A DNA stretch of 64,000 bases from the NCBI GenBank assembly GCA_963808725.1, contig CAWEGO010000002.1, forward strand, positions 744,001 to 808,000, written 5' to 3'. Shown here piece by piece: positions 33,311 to 41,591 of the stretch. Origin of the DNA: JAHFUA01 sp963808725. GTDB lineage: Bacteria > Acidobacteriota > Terriglobia > Terriglobales > Acidobacteriaceae. The position numbers and the translations under genes were made by a program. Position 1 is the stretch's first letter. Each line of letters starts with the position of its first letter. The notes beneath the pieces were generated by a model. That model did not search any database. It was not told the DNA's origin and saw only the letters and a list, made by a program, of their open reading frames with translations.

Positions 33311-33514
33311 GGTTCGCCTTCGTCACACGAAAACGTGAGGGTTACGATCAGTGCCAAGGATCAGGACGCTAACATCAGGGGCCGACTCGATTCAAGCGAG
33401 GCGCTGCAAGGCTAGGACCGTGGCAGACGATTTGTCAGTGATGGTCGTCACGGGGCTGGCGAGCGTGTCGTGGGGAGGTAAATACGCTCATGCGTGTGTT
33501 CCGCTAGCTCGCTC

Positions 33515-33910
33515 CTACCACCGAGGCAGATGATACACGCCGGGCTTGGGTGTCAGACCCAGCCGCTCCTGCTTGCGCCATTTGCGCTCTGCCGCGCTGA
33601 ACCAGGCGGCCTTGTGTGCCGGGTGGTCCGGCCCGATTCGGCCCTCCTGTCGGTAGCGTCTCTGCACCGCATAGCCGCCCTGCTTCGCCATCATCGAGCG
33701 GCCCCAGGCGCTGCGCTCTTGATCGGACATCAGCGCCAGCCGCTTCGCCTGCCCCACGAGGATCGCAAAGCGCCAGAGGGGACAGTGAGGGTGCCGCTTC
33801 AAAAAGCGGGAGAGCCACGCGTGGGCTCGCTGCCGCACGCCCCAGGGCAAGTCCTGAAAGTAGCCACGCAGGTTGCGCCCGCGATACTTGCGGAGTCCTT
33901 CGATTCTCAT
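33515..33910 (-). CDS. Island protein of unknown function
   Basis: 131 aa, very basic and Trp/Arg-rich, with WGRSMMAKQGGYAVQRRYRQ near the centre. The GGYAxQRxYRxEGR-type stretch suggests nucleic-acid binding. No Cys pairs, no signal peptide, no membrane segment. Starts divergently, 64 bases from the next plus-strand gene. Confidence 0.55.
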   Translation of the reverse strand: MRIEGLRKYRGRNLRGYFQDLPWGVRQRAHAWLSRFLKRHPHCPLWRFAILVGQAKRLALMSDQERSAWGRSMMAKQGGYAVQRRYRQEGRIGPDHPAHKAAWFSAAERKWRKQERLGLTPKPGVYHLPRW

Positions 33911-33974
33911 GGCGTGTGCATCGCCCCCTTACAGCATTACAATTTGGTCCCCAGGTCGGCAGCGGAGGTGGCGT

Positions 33975-34445
33975 GTGGCGCGGTTTTCTGATTGCCCTGC
34001 ACTGATATGCAAGAATTGTTCTCGGCCCATTCCGCTCCCGCCTGCCATCCATCCCTGTATGCCTCAAGGTCAAGGATCGTGGCCCAAGGATTGCGCTGCC
34101 CGAAACTTCTCATGTCCGATATGCATGCATGTGTACGGGTATTCGGCTCAGGATGTCCAGTTGGTCCCGTCTGAGAGAGTGCCCCAACAAAAATCCAAAA
34201 AGCTCCGTAACGTCGTTTGTATCGAAGTACCATGCGGTGCAGAAGGTTGTGTGTCTCTAGTACGAATCCGCACACTAATGGCATTCGACGCAGACCCGCG
34301 CCTAGAAGCCCCGGAAGTCCTCTCACAATCGACGGCGCATGACATTCGGTGCGACACAGGACACATTTTGAGCGGGAGGAGCCTACGCCCTGGAAGCCAG
34401 TACGATGCTTATTTTGACGAGCGTTGGGATTCGGCGGGAATTTGA
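33975..34445 (+). CDS. Cys-rich island protein of unknown function
   Basis: 156 aa from a GTG with GGAGG six bases ahead. Two zinc-type Cys pairs (ICKNCSRPIPLPPA and FSCPICMHVYGYSAQDV), then a beta-rich part with VVCIEVPCGAEGCVSLVRIR and DIRCDTGHIL. The layout points to a zinc-binding sensor or adaptor, function unknown. The frame extends upstream, but only this GTG has a ribosome binding site. A strong terminator follows. Confidence 0.65.
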   Translation: MARFSDCPALICKNCSRPIPLPPAIHPCMPQGQGSWPKDCAARNFSCPICMHVYGYSAQDVQLVPSERVPQQKSKKLRNVVCIEVPCGAEGCVSLVRIRTLMAFDADPRLEAPEVLSQSTAHDIRCDTGHILSGRSLRPGSQYDAYFDERWDSAGI

Positions 34446-34934
34446 TTTCGGAATCTTGCATTCGGCACACCCCAACTGTTAACTTGAGATCAGCCAAACA
34501 CAAGGTTCAACGGAGCCCCGATGCCAGTCGGGGCTTTTCTCTTCCTGATTACATCACACGAGTCAACTGCTTGAGAGCCGCCCAGGTTCGGAGTCCCCGC
34601 TCTCTAAGCCGCTTCAATTGATTCCGGAGTCTCAGGTTTGTGAAGGCCAGGCGCGCACCCTCGACGGTCCGCCCTTGTGCAGAGGAGGGGGCTTGGCCTC
34701 GCATGATAGGGGTCCCCGCGAGGGGGCTCGGCAACACAAGCGAGTGCCGCTGCCACTTTTGTGTCGTGCTTTGTGTCGTAACCGTCCCATCCCTGCCGGA
34801 ATCGGGCCATGTCGGAGAGTGTCACTCAGCAACAAGCAAGAGGCAGCGAACACGCGTTCAACACGTATAAACACTGCCTCTCCGTATCATTCGCACTTGC
34901 CTCTGTGTCACATCGTCCGAGATTGAGATGAGAA
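34446..34934. other. Right end of the island, no clear gene
   Basis: Contains the terminator at 34515-34538 and degenerate sequence. A minus-strand stretch encodes YDTKHDTK, which resembles the integrase tail YDTNHDTN, so part may be a copy of an integrase 3' end. No convincing complete gene. Confidence 0.45.
34515..34538 (+). terminator. Rho-independent terminator
   Basis: GCCCCGA, loop TGCCAG, TCGGGGC, then TTTT. Perfect 7-bp stem; it ends the transcript of the Cys-rich gene. Confidence 0.8.
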
Positions 34935-34980
34935 ATGGCATGGAAGAGGTCGTCGGTTCGAACCCGACCAGGTCCACCAA
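34935..34980 (+). repeat. attR: second copy of the tRNA-Ala 3' half
   Basis: 46 bases identical to 27816-27861, from the anticodon loop to one base past CCA. The 5' half of the tRNA is absent here, so this copy is not a working gene. The GIY-YIG ORF starts nine bases later. Confidence 0.85.
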
Positions 34981-34989
34981 TCCTTTCGC

Positions 34990-35247
34990 ATGCCTGCCGT
35001 CTACATTCTGCAAAGTGAGAGCACTCGAAGGTTTTACATTGGCTGCGCCGCGCAGGTGCTCGCACGCTATGCGGAGCACCAACGCGGGCAGACGACTTCA
35101 ACGCGAGGCCGCGGGCCCTGGATTCTGGTCTATCAGGAGCAATTCGACACCTTGGCTGGCGCGCGGCGTCGCGAGCGACAATTAAAGAGCTGGAAGTCAC
35201 ATCGTTCAATCCAGGAGTTGATACAGGCTTCGCACCCGTCACGCTGA
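34990..35247 (+). CDS. GIY-YIG nuclease (YhbQ/UPF0213 type)
   Basis: 85 aa, a whole GIY-YIG domain. VYIL at residues 4-7 and FYIG at 15-18 form the name-giving strands; LARYAEHQRG gives the catalytic Arg26 and His30 positions; a Glu at about 50 and the ERQLKSWKS helix complete the fold. Members cut DNA; several are homing-type nucleases. The gene lies exactly between two copies of the tRNA-Ala 3' end (46 and 35 bases). That makes it a candidate small mobile unit of its own rather than part of the integrase island. Confidence 0.88.
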   Translation: MPAVYILQSESTRRFYIGCAAQVLARYAEHQRGQTTSTRGRGPWILVYQEQFDTLAGARRRERQLKSWKSHRSIQELIQASHPSR

Positions 35248-35267
35248 GCGCGCCCCGGCTTGCCGGG

Positions 35268-35302
35268 GAGGTCGTCGGTTCGAACCCGACCAGGTCCACC
35301 AA
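35268..35302 (+). repeat. Third copy of the tRNA-Ala 3' end (T arm to CCA)
   Basis: 35 bases identical to 27827-27861 and to 34946-34980. The preceding bases (CCCCGG CTTG CCGGGG) form a different hairpin where the anticodon arm would be. Confidence 0.85.
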
Positions 35303-35392
35303 TTTTCCTAGATTTCCTCGCTGCGCTCGGGATTTCGGCTACGGTCTCCCGCTCGCCGCTTTCGCGTCTCGCTCCGCCCGCGAAACGCCTCA

Positions 35393-35424
35393 AGTTGGGA
35401 GCGCGCTTCCATGGCATGGAAGAG
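35393..35424 (+). repeat. Fragment of tRNA-Ala (D-arm end to anticodon arm)
   Basis: 32 bases identical to 27798-27829, that is tRNA positions 14-45. Neither acceptor strand is attached. It is followed 40 bases later by a terminator hairpin. The 250 bases 35303-35552 hold no gene. Confidence 0.8.
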
Positions 35425-35464
35425 TGCGGATGACTTGTTTGGTGGGCCTCGGGGCGGCCATGCG

Positions 35465-35489
35465 AGCAGCCGCGATGGTCGCGGCTGCT
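35465..35489 (+). terminator. Hairpin terminator downstream of the tRNA fragments
   Basis: AGCAGCCGCGA, loop TGG, TCGCGGCTGCT, followed by TTGC. A perfect 11-bp stem; it may be the original terminator of the tRNA-Ala locus before the insertions. Confidence 0.55.
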
Positions 35490-35552
35490 TTGCATTATGA
35501 GAGGATGATGGAAGATTGACGGCGTTGTTCGGGACGGCGGAGAATCGAAGTA

Positions 35553-36761
35553 ATGGCGGGCGAGAAAGTTGGAAGAAACGATCCCTGTCCGTGCGGAAGC
35601 GGTAAAAAACACAAGAAGTGCTGCGGTTCACCCACACGACAGAACACCCGAGTGGCTCCCCAAGGCAGACTGAGCACACAGGTCCCGGCAATGGGCGTGC
35701 CGGGCGAGGCCCAAGGGATTGTGGCGTGTAATCACTTCCGGAACGAAGCAGATCCCCGAAATACTGGTGGGCCGACAGGACTGCCGGGCCTGTACAAGGT
35801 GACTTTTCTGTTTGAACGGCCGAACTATCGACAGACCAAGGAATACGAATTTCCGTTCGTCGGCCCGTTGCGAGGAGACTCGCACCTGGCAATAACAAAG
35901 CCCGCGTTCACTCCGCCGGGAGACCCGGATGCAGACCAAATCAAGATTTACGCGAGAACCCCACACGGAGCATTGGAGTTCACAGGATTTGCAAACGAAA
36001 GAGGTTTCTTAGGAAAAGTTGTGTCCGAACCGTTTCAGGCGACCGACCGGTTCGATGCCGAGCGCAAGGGTTCCGACGCGCTAGTCCCAGCATTGAGCAA
36101 TTGGTCGGTTCATCTCGACATCCCGCTTGAAGTCCAAATAATAGAGACAACGGAGTTGAGGACGGAAAATGTTGGCATCAGAATAGTGCAGCCTTTCTTG
36201 GAGGCACCTTTCTCCGTGGAAGGAACTCCGCCGCCGCATGATTCAGAATTTGCCCACTACGCCAGCATGTATCGTGAGGCCCTCAACAGCAACAGCCCCG
36301 TTTACAGGTTTCTGTGTCTTTTCAAGATCATCGAAGGGATTAGAACCCGCCGTGCGCGTCTTGGGAAGGAAGCGGGCGGTGACCGCGAGAGGTGTGTTCG
36401 CCCGATGGAAGTTATTCCGAACGATGACGCAAGCGCGAAAGCATGGCTGAACGCAATTTTCCCAATACACCACGAGTGGGATGACTTGACTCTCAGCCAG
36501 ATGTTTCCAGTTGAAAGCAAGGGCAAGCGACTAATGCATCTTGTCGTCACCGAATTGACGAACCTTCGAGATCAAATAGCGCACAGCATCATGCGCTCGG
36601 GGGAATTGTCGCTCTCTGCTGACGACCTCGTACAAATTCAGCGTGTGAACAAGTGGCTGCCGCTGACTCGCTGCATAGCGCGTCGGATGCTGAAGAATGA
36701 TTTTCCGACACAGTTCCTATCCTATCTGAAGGACGACGGGGCCTACCGTGGTGGGACTTAG
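35553..36761 (+). CDS. SEC-C motif protein with C-terminal HEPN-like domain
   Basis: 402 aa. The N-terminus (VGRNDPCPCGSGKKHKKCCG, residues about 6-25) is a full SEC-C zinc motif. The central 200 residues are beta-rich and unrecognised. The C-terminal third is helical and contains RDQIAH at residues 339-344, an R-X4-H signature as in HEPN domains, within a MauJ-like context (YRFLCLFKIIEGIRTRRAR). No signal peptide. It lies just outside the tRNA repeats, so it may be old chromosomal or left by an earlier insertion. An RNase or stress-response role is inference. Confidence 0.75.
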   Translation: MAGEKVGRNDPCPCGSGKKHKKCCGSPTRQNTRVAPQGRLSTQVPAMGVPGEAQGIVACNHFRNEADPRNTGGPTGLPGLYKVTFLFERPNYRQTKEYEFPFVGPLRGDSHLAITKPAFTPPGDPDADQIKIYARTPHGALEFTGFANERGFLGKVVSEPFQATDRFDAERKGSDALVPALSNWSVHLDIPLEVQIIETTELRTENVGIRIVQPFLEAPFSVEGTPPPHDSEFAHYASMYREALNSNSPVYRFLCLFKIIEGIRTRRARLGKEAGGDRERCVRPMEVIPNDDASAKAWLNAIFPIHHEWDDLTLSQMFPVESKGKRLMHLVVTELTNLRDQIAHSIMRSGELSLSADDLVQIQRVNKWLPLTRCIARRMLKNDFPTQFLSYLKDDGAYRGGT

Positions 36762-36830
36762 CGCTGCGGGATGCCTCACGCTCGGCCCGCTCTGCGCTGG
36801 CGCGTCGCCAGCCTGCGAAACGGCTCCTTA

Positions 36831-37688
36831 TCACTTCAGCTGCTTGCCGTCATTGAAGGATTGCTGAGTAGCTTCGGCCGGCGGAGCCCCTTTTTGATAA
36901 CCCCAATAGGTGTCCTCCTCCTGCTGGTTGTGGCTGAAGAGGCCCAGCACCTTGGCATGGGCTTGCATGGCAAAGTGCCTGGGAAGCCAAACCCCGTCGG
37001 AGACCGGCATCTTCTCCAACTCGAACCGTGTGCCGGGCTCCACGCGAGCCAGAAAGCCTTCAATGGAGACCGGATGTACAACTTGGGCTTCTACCTTGAC
37101 CCACTGGTACGTCTGCTTGTCGATCCACAGCTTCCCCTCCATGCCGGTGAGCACTCGGGTTTCCCGATTCGGCGGCACGTAGCCAGGGCGCGGCGTCGCC
37201 TTCAGCACGTACACCTCGTTGGTACCGAGCTTTTGTTCGCCCTCGAGGGTGAAATTGAAAGCCTTGGTGAGCTGCTCCATCATGAGGTGATTGCGTTTGC
37301 GATCTTTTTCGTGCTGGGCGATGCGCGCCGCCCGTTGCCGCGGCGACTCGCTCTTGCGCTGCGCTATGGCTTGCTGCAGCTTGTGCTCTTCCTTCGCCTG
37401 CTCCTCCTTGGAGATCGGCTTATCGTTGATGGCCACCAAACGGTAGTAGGGAGAGCCCTCGATCATCATCACTTGATTGGTTCTGGTGACCCCATTCTGT
37501 GCATCGCGCTCGAAATAGCTATATTCGGGATCGGCCTTCCAGTCTCGATTATTGGCTTCCACCGAGCGCTGGATGATGGTCTCCACCTGCGATTGGGCAA
37601 AGGCCGTCCCACCGGCAGAGAGCGTACACAGCAGGATTATCAGCGCCCCCAAGCTGCGGGGAGCATGGGCTGCATATCTATCCTTCAC
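36831..37688 (-). CDS. Secreted protein of unknown function
   Basis: 285 aa from a GTG; no better start lies nearer the signal peptide, which covers about residues 10-31 (SLGALIILLCTLSAGGTAFA). The mature part has a charged helical region with many Lys/Glu residues (KEEQAKEEHKLQQAIAQRKS) and a beta-rich region (YVLKATPRPGYVPPNRETRV, GKLWIDKQTYQWVKVEAQVV) reminiscent of LolA/LolB-type outer-membrane lipid-binding folds. Periplasmic or outer membrane; the function is unknown. It follows the radical SAM gene at 71 bases on the same strand. Confidence 0.7.
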   Translation of the reverse strand: MKDRYAAHAPRSLGALIILLCTLSAGGTAFAQSQVETIIQRSVEANNRDWKADPEYSYFERDAQNGVTRTNQVMMIEGSPYYRLVAINDKPISKEEQAKEEHKLQQAIAQRKSESPRQRAARIAQHEKDRKRNHLMMEQLTKAFNFTLEGEQKLGTNEVYVLKATPRPGYVPPNRETRVLTGMEGKLWIDKQTYQWVKVEAQVVHPVSIEGFLARVEPGTRFELEKMPVSDGVWLPRHFAMQAHAKVLGLFSHNQQEEDTYWGYQKGAPPAEATQQSFNDGKQLK

Positions 37689-37759
37689 GATAGAATTTGA
37701 TGCGATGTCGTGGCGCTGCGTCCGGGATTCTCCGGCTGTGAACCCAATCGCACCATCGT

Positions 37760-38834
37760 CTAGGGCACGCGGAGCTGCACCAATTCCTTGTTCCCCGCCC
37801 CTGGCTTCCGCCAGCGCGCCGGTTGGATGGAACGGCGGGCGCGCGCGACCGCGGCGCCGATGGTAACCGAAGCCGTCATCAGATGCGCGACCTTCAGTGG
37901 TCCGAGCAGCGTGGTAGCGCGCAGGGAATGGAAGCCCACGCTGGCGGCGCATCCGCACTGGCTGCAGTCGGGCTCGCCGCCCAGGATGCAGGGCTCTACC
38001 CGGGTGTTCAAATCCGCCGAGTAGTTCACTGACATTTTGGCGAAAATGCATTCGTCAGGTTTCTCCGGAGGCCGGGCAAAAGCGCCCGCCATGGCCGGCG
38101 TCATCAGCAGCTTGGGAAACGCGCGCTGCCAGCCGGGCATGCGCGCGAACAGGGCCGCGCGGTCCTGCGCCGTCAGCATCTCGCAAGTCTGCTCGCCCAC
38201 CTGGGGCGTGTAGGTGCTCACCCAGATATGGTTGACCTCCGGGCGGGCGCTCCAGAATGCGAAGTACTCCTCCAGGTATCCGGCGCTGTGCACCATGGGC
38301 CGGGTGACGGTGAGGTGGATGTTGACCTCCCGTCCGGCAATGTTTTTGAGGATGCGCTCGTAGGTGGCCGGCTTGCGCCGGATGTCGTGGTGCTCGGGAA
38401 GTCCATCCACCGAAACCGTGACCCGGAGCCGCGGGATTTCCATCCAGGCCGCGGGAATGGGCGCCACGGCACTGGTCACCACCAGCGTGAAGACATCGAG
38501 TTGGCTGAGTTGCGGCAGAATCTGGTCGAGTTCTTTGCGGCGTACCAGCGGCTCGCCGCCCACCAGCGACACGTGCATGGGCCGGTGCCGCTTCGCCGGA
38601 TCCCACCACCCGCCGTACCAGTTCTTCCCCGCGAAAATCGCTGAGGTCGCGCAAGTTGGCCGCGCCGCCCAGGTGCTGCTCGTTGTAGGCATAGCATCCC
38701 GGGCAGCTCAGCGGACATTCCTTGGTGATCTCGATGGAAAGCATGGGCGCGCTTCCTGCCAGGATGCGGCCCCAGGCCGCCAGCACCTCTCGCGGCCTCA
38801 AGTTCCTCGACGGTGCGGTTGTCGCAGCGGTCAT
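37760..38834 (-). CDS. Radical SAM protein, frameshifted
   Basis: The start (38834, behind AGGAGAGGAATT) gives MTAATTAPSRNL and the radical SAM motif ECPLSCPGCYAYN (C-x3-C-x2-C). After DFRGEELV, near 38610, the match jumps to another frame (GWWDPAKRHRPMHVSLVGGE) and runs to the stop at 37760. C-terminal Cys residues (EPCILGGEPDCSQCGC) suggest an auxiliary cluster. Joined, the gene is 1075 bases, one more than 357 codons plus stop, so a single surplus base explains it. Substrate unknown. If the shift is real, the enzyme is dead. Confidence 0.75.
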
Positions 38835-39104
38835 AATTCCTCTCCTAAATGGTTGGGCCAGGGTGGGGTTGCTGAAGATGCTGGAAGTGTAGCAGACCCT
38901 GCCGTTCTGTCACCGGCAAAGAACAAATCTGTTGGATGCTCTGGCCGCAATAGCGGTTGCGCTGATCCAAGTTCGCGTTTTTCCACCGCTCCGGGGTTGG
39001 ACGAGAAGGCTCCGCATGATTTACAAAGGAGTAACCAAAACGGCTGCTCGACCATCAAACTCTCGCGAGCAGGCCAGAGCCACTTCGTCAGGAAGCGAGT
39101 AAGA

Positions 39105-39809
39105 ATGAAGAGCAGTTGGTATTTTTGCGTCCTGACGATGGGCACACTGGTTTTGCCGATGGCAGCGCAGGTAGGAGCACCGGCCAGCGCGAGCGGCGCA
39201 TCGGCGCGGCCCGTGACTTCCTCGGCCGCACCGGTGGCGGGTCCCGACAACGTATCGCCTTTGCTGGCGCAGGTCCAGTCCACGGCCCGGACCACCACCG
39301 CCAACGTCAGCCTTCTGAGTATCCGCAGGTGGAAGGTCGCCAACGACACCAAGCGCGACGCGGAGACCAAGGCGGAGTCCATCCAGCGCAATCTCACGAT
39401 GGCGATGCCGGCCATTGTGTCGCAGGTGCAGGCCTCGCCCAACGACTTCGCCGCCAATTTCAAGCTGTACCGCAACCTGGATGTGCTCTACGACGTGCTG
39501 GCGTCGCTGGCGGAGTCGGCCGGCGCTTTCGGATCCAGGGACGAGTTCGACCCGCTGGCGGCAGACCTGGATCGAATCGACCAGGCGCGCCGTGCCCTGG
39601 GTGAGCGCCTCGAGGCGCTGGCCAGCACCAAGGACGCCGAGATCGCGCGGCTTCAGAGCCAGATCAAAACGGTGCGGACTGCCGCCGCCACCAAGCCCAA
39701 GAAAATCATCGTGGACGAGGATGACAAGAAGCCGGTGAAAAAGACCGTCAAGAAAAGGCCGACTCCTGCCGCCGTCACCCCGGCCTCCCAGCCCAGCAAT
39801 CCGCAGTAG
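39105..39809 (+). CDS. Secreted coiled-coil protein of unknown function
   Basis: 234 aa. Signal peptide at about 1-21 (SWYFCVLTMGTLVLPMAAQ), an Ala/Ser/Pro linker, then a helical region with QVQSTARTTTANVSLLSIRR and a coiled coil (ARRALGERLEALASTKDAEI). The tail is Lys/Pro-rich. Probably periplasmic. A much longer frame reaches back to 38364, but the signal peptide marks this ATG as the start. Confidence 0.7.
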   Translation: MKSSWYFCVLTMGTLVLPMAAQVGAPASASGASARPVTSSAAPVAGPDNVSPLLAQVQSTARTTTANVSLLSIRRWKVANDTKRDAETKAESIQRNLTMAMPAIVSQVQASPNDFAANFKLYRNLDVLYDVLASLAESAGAFGSRDEFDPLAADLDRIDQARRALGERLEALASTKDAEIARLQSQIKTVRTAAATKPKKIIVDEDDKKPVKKTVKKRPTPAAVTPASQPSNPQ

Positions 39810-39933
39810 GCACTGGCAACGTTGCCCGACCCTGACTTTAGTATCCCCCGCCGGGAACCTCCGAGCGCCCCTCGGAGTCTATTGTTTTGAGGCAGTTCGG
39901 CCCTGGTGGTTACGCCGCAGAGGTGGTGAGCAG

Positions 39934-39962
39934 TTGTTCGCGCGAAGCTATCCCGCTAGAAT
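39934..39962 (+). promoter_or_regulatory. Promoter of the ECF sigma gene
   Basis: TTGTTC at 39934-39939 and TAGAAT at 39957-39962 with 17-base spacing. Expected start near 39969, seven bases before the ATG. Confidence 0.5.
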
Positions 39963-39975
39963 AGAAGAGCCAGCA

Positions 39976-40659
39976 ATGATGCTGGCTGTGGGAGTAGCAA
40001 CGTTGGGCGATCTGGCGAGCGCATTTCCGGTCCGGGGCGAAGAAGCCTCGATCCTGACCGAACTGAAGAGCGGTTCGGAGGAAGCCTATGCCTGGCTGAT
40101 CGACCGGTTTCACCAGCCCGTGTATGGCCTGGTGTACCGCATGCTGAATGATCCCGCGGATGCTGCTGACACCACCCAGGAAGTCTTCCTGAAAGTATTC
40201 CGCGGCATGCGGCGGTTCCAGGGCGAAGCCAGCCTGAAGACCTGGATCTATCGCATCGCCATCCACGAGGCTTCTAACCACCGCCGCTGGTGGTTTCGCC
40301 ACAAAGGCCGGGAAACTTCGATGGAGCAGGAGGCCACGCGGGCGTCCGCCATCCGGGAAACTCTGGTCGATCCCGGGCGCAGCCCCTTCGACAATGCGGC
40401 GCGAGAGGAAGTCCGCGCCAAGGTGGAAGCCGAACTCCGGCTGGTGCACGAGCCGTACCGCACCACGGTGATTCTGCGCGACATCGAGGGGCTCTCCTAC
40501 GAAGAGATTGCGGAGATTCTGGAAGTATCGCTGGGCACGGTGAAGTCGCGGCTGATGCGCGGCCGCGAAGCGCTGAAGAAGCGGCTCGCTGCCTATGCCC
40601 AGGAAGTCGGCCCGGAGCTGGGATTGTTGCGGGGCCCGAGCGAGGTCAATGGAGACTAA
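39976..40659 (+). CDS. RNA polymerase ECF-type sigma factor
   Basis: 227 aa. Region 2 (YAWLIDRFHQPVYGLVYRML through TQEVFLKVFRGM) and region 4 (LSYEEIAEILEVSLGTVKSR) are both complete, as in RpoE-like sigma factors. It directs RNA polymerase to an unknown regulon. It overlaps or abuts the anti-sigma gene and shares its promoter. Confidence 0.92.
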   Translation: MMLAVGVATLGDLASAFPVRGEEASILTELKSGSEEAYAWLIDRFHQPVYGLVYRMLNDPADAADTTQEVFLKVFRGMRRFQGEASLKTWIYRIAIHEASNHRRWWFRHKGRETSMEQEATRASAIRETLVDPGRSPFDNAAREEVRAKVEAELRLVHEPYRTTVILRDIEGLSYEEIAEILEVSLGTVKSRLMRGREALKKRLAAYAQEVGPELGLLRGPSEVNGD

Positions 40660-40666
40660 CAGGACC

Positions 40667-41347
40667 ATGAGCTGCCATCGAGCGCGCTCTCTGTTCTCGT
40701 CGTACCTGGACGGCGCCGTGCCCGGCCGCGAGATGCAGGCCATCGCACAGCACCTGGGAGAGTGTGTCGCCTGCCGTTCAGAATACGCGGCGTGGCGGCG
40801 CGCGCAGCGGCTGGTCTCCTCGCTGGGAGCGAAGCCGGCGCCGCCGGAACTGGCTCTGCGCTTGCGGGTGGCGATCTCGCAGGCCGCGGCGCAACGCGCC
40901 CAGCACCGCTTCCAGGGCTGGCTGGTGCGGATCGAAAATCTTGCGGGCGCCTTCATGCTGCCCGCTACCGCCGGGCTGATCAGCGCGGTCATCTTTTTCG
41001 GGGTCCTGATCGGATTTATGGCGATGCCGGTGCAGCTTTCGGCGTCGCGGGATGACGTGCCTACGCTGCTCTACACGCCGCCGCGGCTGCAGGCGCTGCC
41101 TTCGAACCTCGGGCTGGAAGCGGAGCCTTCAGGTAACTCGGAACCGCTGGTGGTGGAAACCACAGTGGACGCCAACGGCCGGGTGCAGGACTATCGCATC
41201 ATCTCCGGCCCCGCGGATGCCCGCGGGCTGGAGCCGCAACTGAACAACATCATGATCTTTACCACCTTCCAGCCGGCCACCACGTTTGGGGTTCCGACCA
41301 GCGGGCGGGTGGTGCTCTCCTTCGCCAAAATCAACGTTGGCGGCTAA
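40667..41347 (+). CDS. Membrane anti-sigma factor with zf-HC2 domain
   Basis: 226 aa. The N-terminal zinc anti-sigma motif H29-x3-C33-x2-C36 (AQHLGECVACRSE) would hold the sigma factor. A membrane segment at about 97-117 (GLISAVIFFGVLIGFMAM) follows. The periplasmic part ends with a TonB-C-like domain (VVETTVDANGRVQDYRIISG). An ATG at 40649, overlapping the sigma gene, is also possible. Release by membrane proteolysis would be usual; the M50 protease at 53.4 kb is a candidate but is not linked by sequence. Confidence 0.88.
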   Translation: MSCHRARSLFSSYLDGAVPGREMQAIAQHLGECVACRSEYAAWRRAQRLVSSLGAKPAPPELALRLRVAISQAAAQRAQHRFQGWLVRIENLAGAFMLPATAGLISAVIFFGVLIGFMAMPVQLSASRDDVPTLLYTPPRLQALPSNLGLEAEPSGNSEPLVVETTVDANGRVQDYRIISGPADARGLEPQLNNIMIFTTFQPATTFGVPTSGRVVLSFAKINVGG

Positions 41348-41360
41348 CCCCGCGCTGTGC

Positions 41361-41528
41361 TCATGGATGCTTCAGAAATCTCAAGTAGAACGCTGTGAAC
41401 ACCAAGACGATTCCTATATTCACCATCAGCCGTTCCCAGAACCGGTACCTGAAGAAAAGGAAATCCACACCGACCACGACGGCTACCAACAGCACTATAT
41501 AAAGTACGACCGTTGCCTGTCTCGCCAT
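41361..41528 (-). CDS. Small two-segment membrane protein
   Basis: 55 aa (MARQATVVLYIVLLVAVVVG...). Two hydrophobic segments separated by FRYRFWERL, which carries the positive charges. Short of usual gene-calling limits. It lies antisense-neighbouring the anti-sigma gene and upstream of nothing obvious. It resembles small Acidobacteria membrane proteins; unknown role. The composition is strongly membrane-like, which supports it. Confidence 0.5.
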   Translation of the reverse strand: MARQATVVLYIVLLVAVVVGVDFLFFRYRFWERLMVNIGIVLVFTAFYLRFLKHP

Positions 41529-41591
41529 TTCAGCCACCAGTCCGAATCGGAATTTCCTTTTGGTTCTCGGCCGACCGAAAGTATATGCCTT

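Larger units (their letters stand above)
27862..34980. mobile_element. Integrated genomic island at tRNA-Ala
   Basis: An approximately 7.1-kb element bounded by perfect 46-base tRNA repeats. It carries an integrase reading toward the tRNA, a zinc-finger gene overlapping it, two small HTH (excisionase-type) genes, a RepA-like ATPase with an iteron-like array, a secreted protease and four unknown genes. There are no phage structural or conjugation genes, so it is a small integrative element or satellite rather than a prophage. Replacement of the tRNA 3' half keeps the tRNA intact. Confidence 0.8.

Noticed and set aside
33937..34503. 188-codon minus-strand frame opposite the Cys-rich island gene
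   Set aside because: The plus-strand frame has a ribosome binding site, clear Cys pairs and a terminator; the minus frame has none.
34549..34737. 62-codon minus-strand frame at the right end of the island
   Set aside because: Arg/Leu-rich but no ribosome binding site or family; too weak to call a gene.
27862..34980. Prophage
   Set aside because: No capsid, tail, terminase, portal or lysis gene is present.
35248..35302. A second complete tRNA-Ala with another anticodon
   Set aside because: The hairpin CCCCGGCTTGCCGGGG does not give a seven-base anticodon loop, and the D arm and 5' acceptor strand are absent.
38364..39104. Long upstream extension of the secreted coiled-coil protein
   Set aside because: It runs antisense through the radical SAM gene; the signal peptide fixes the start at 39105.
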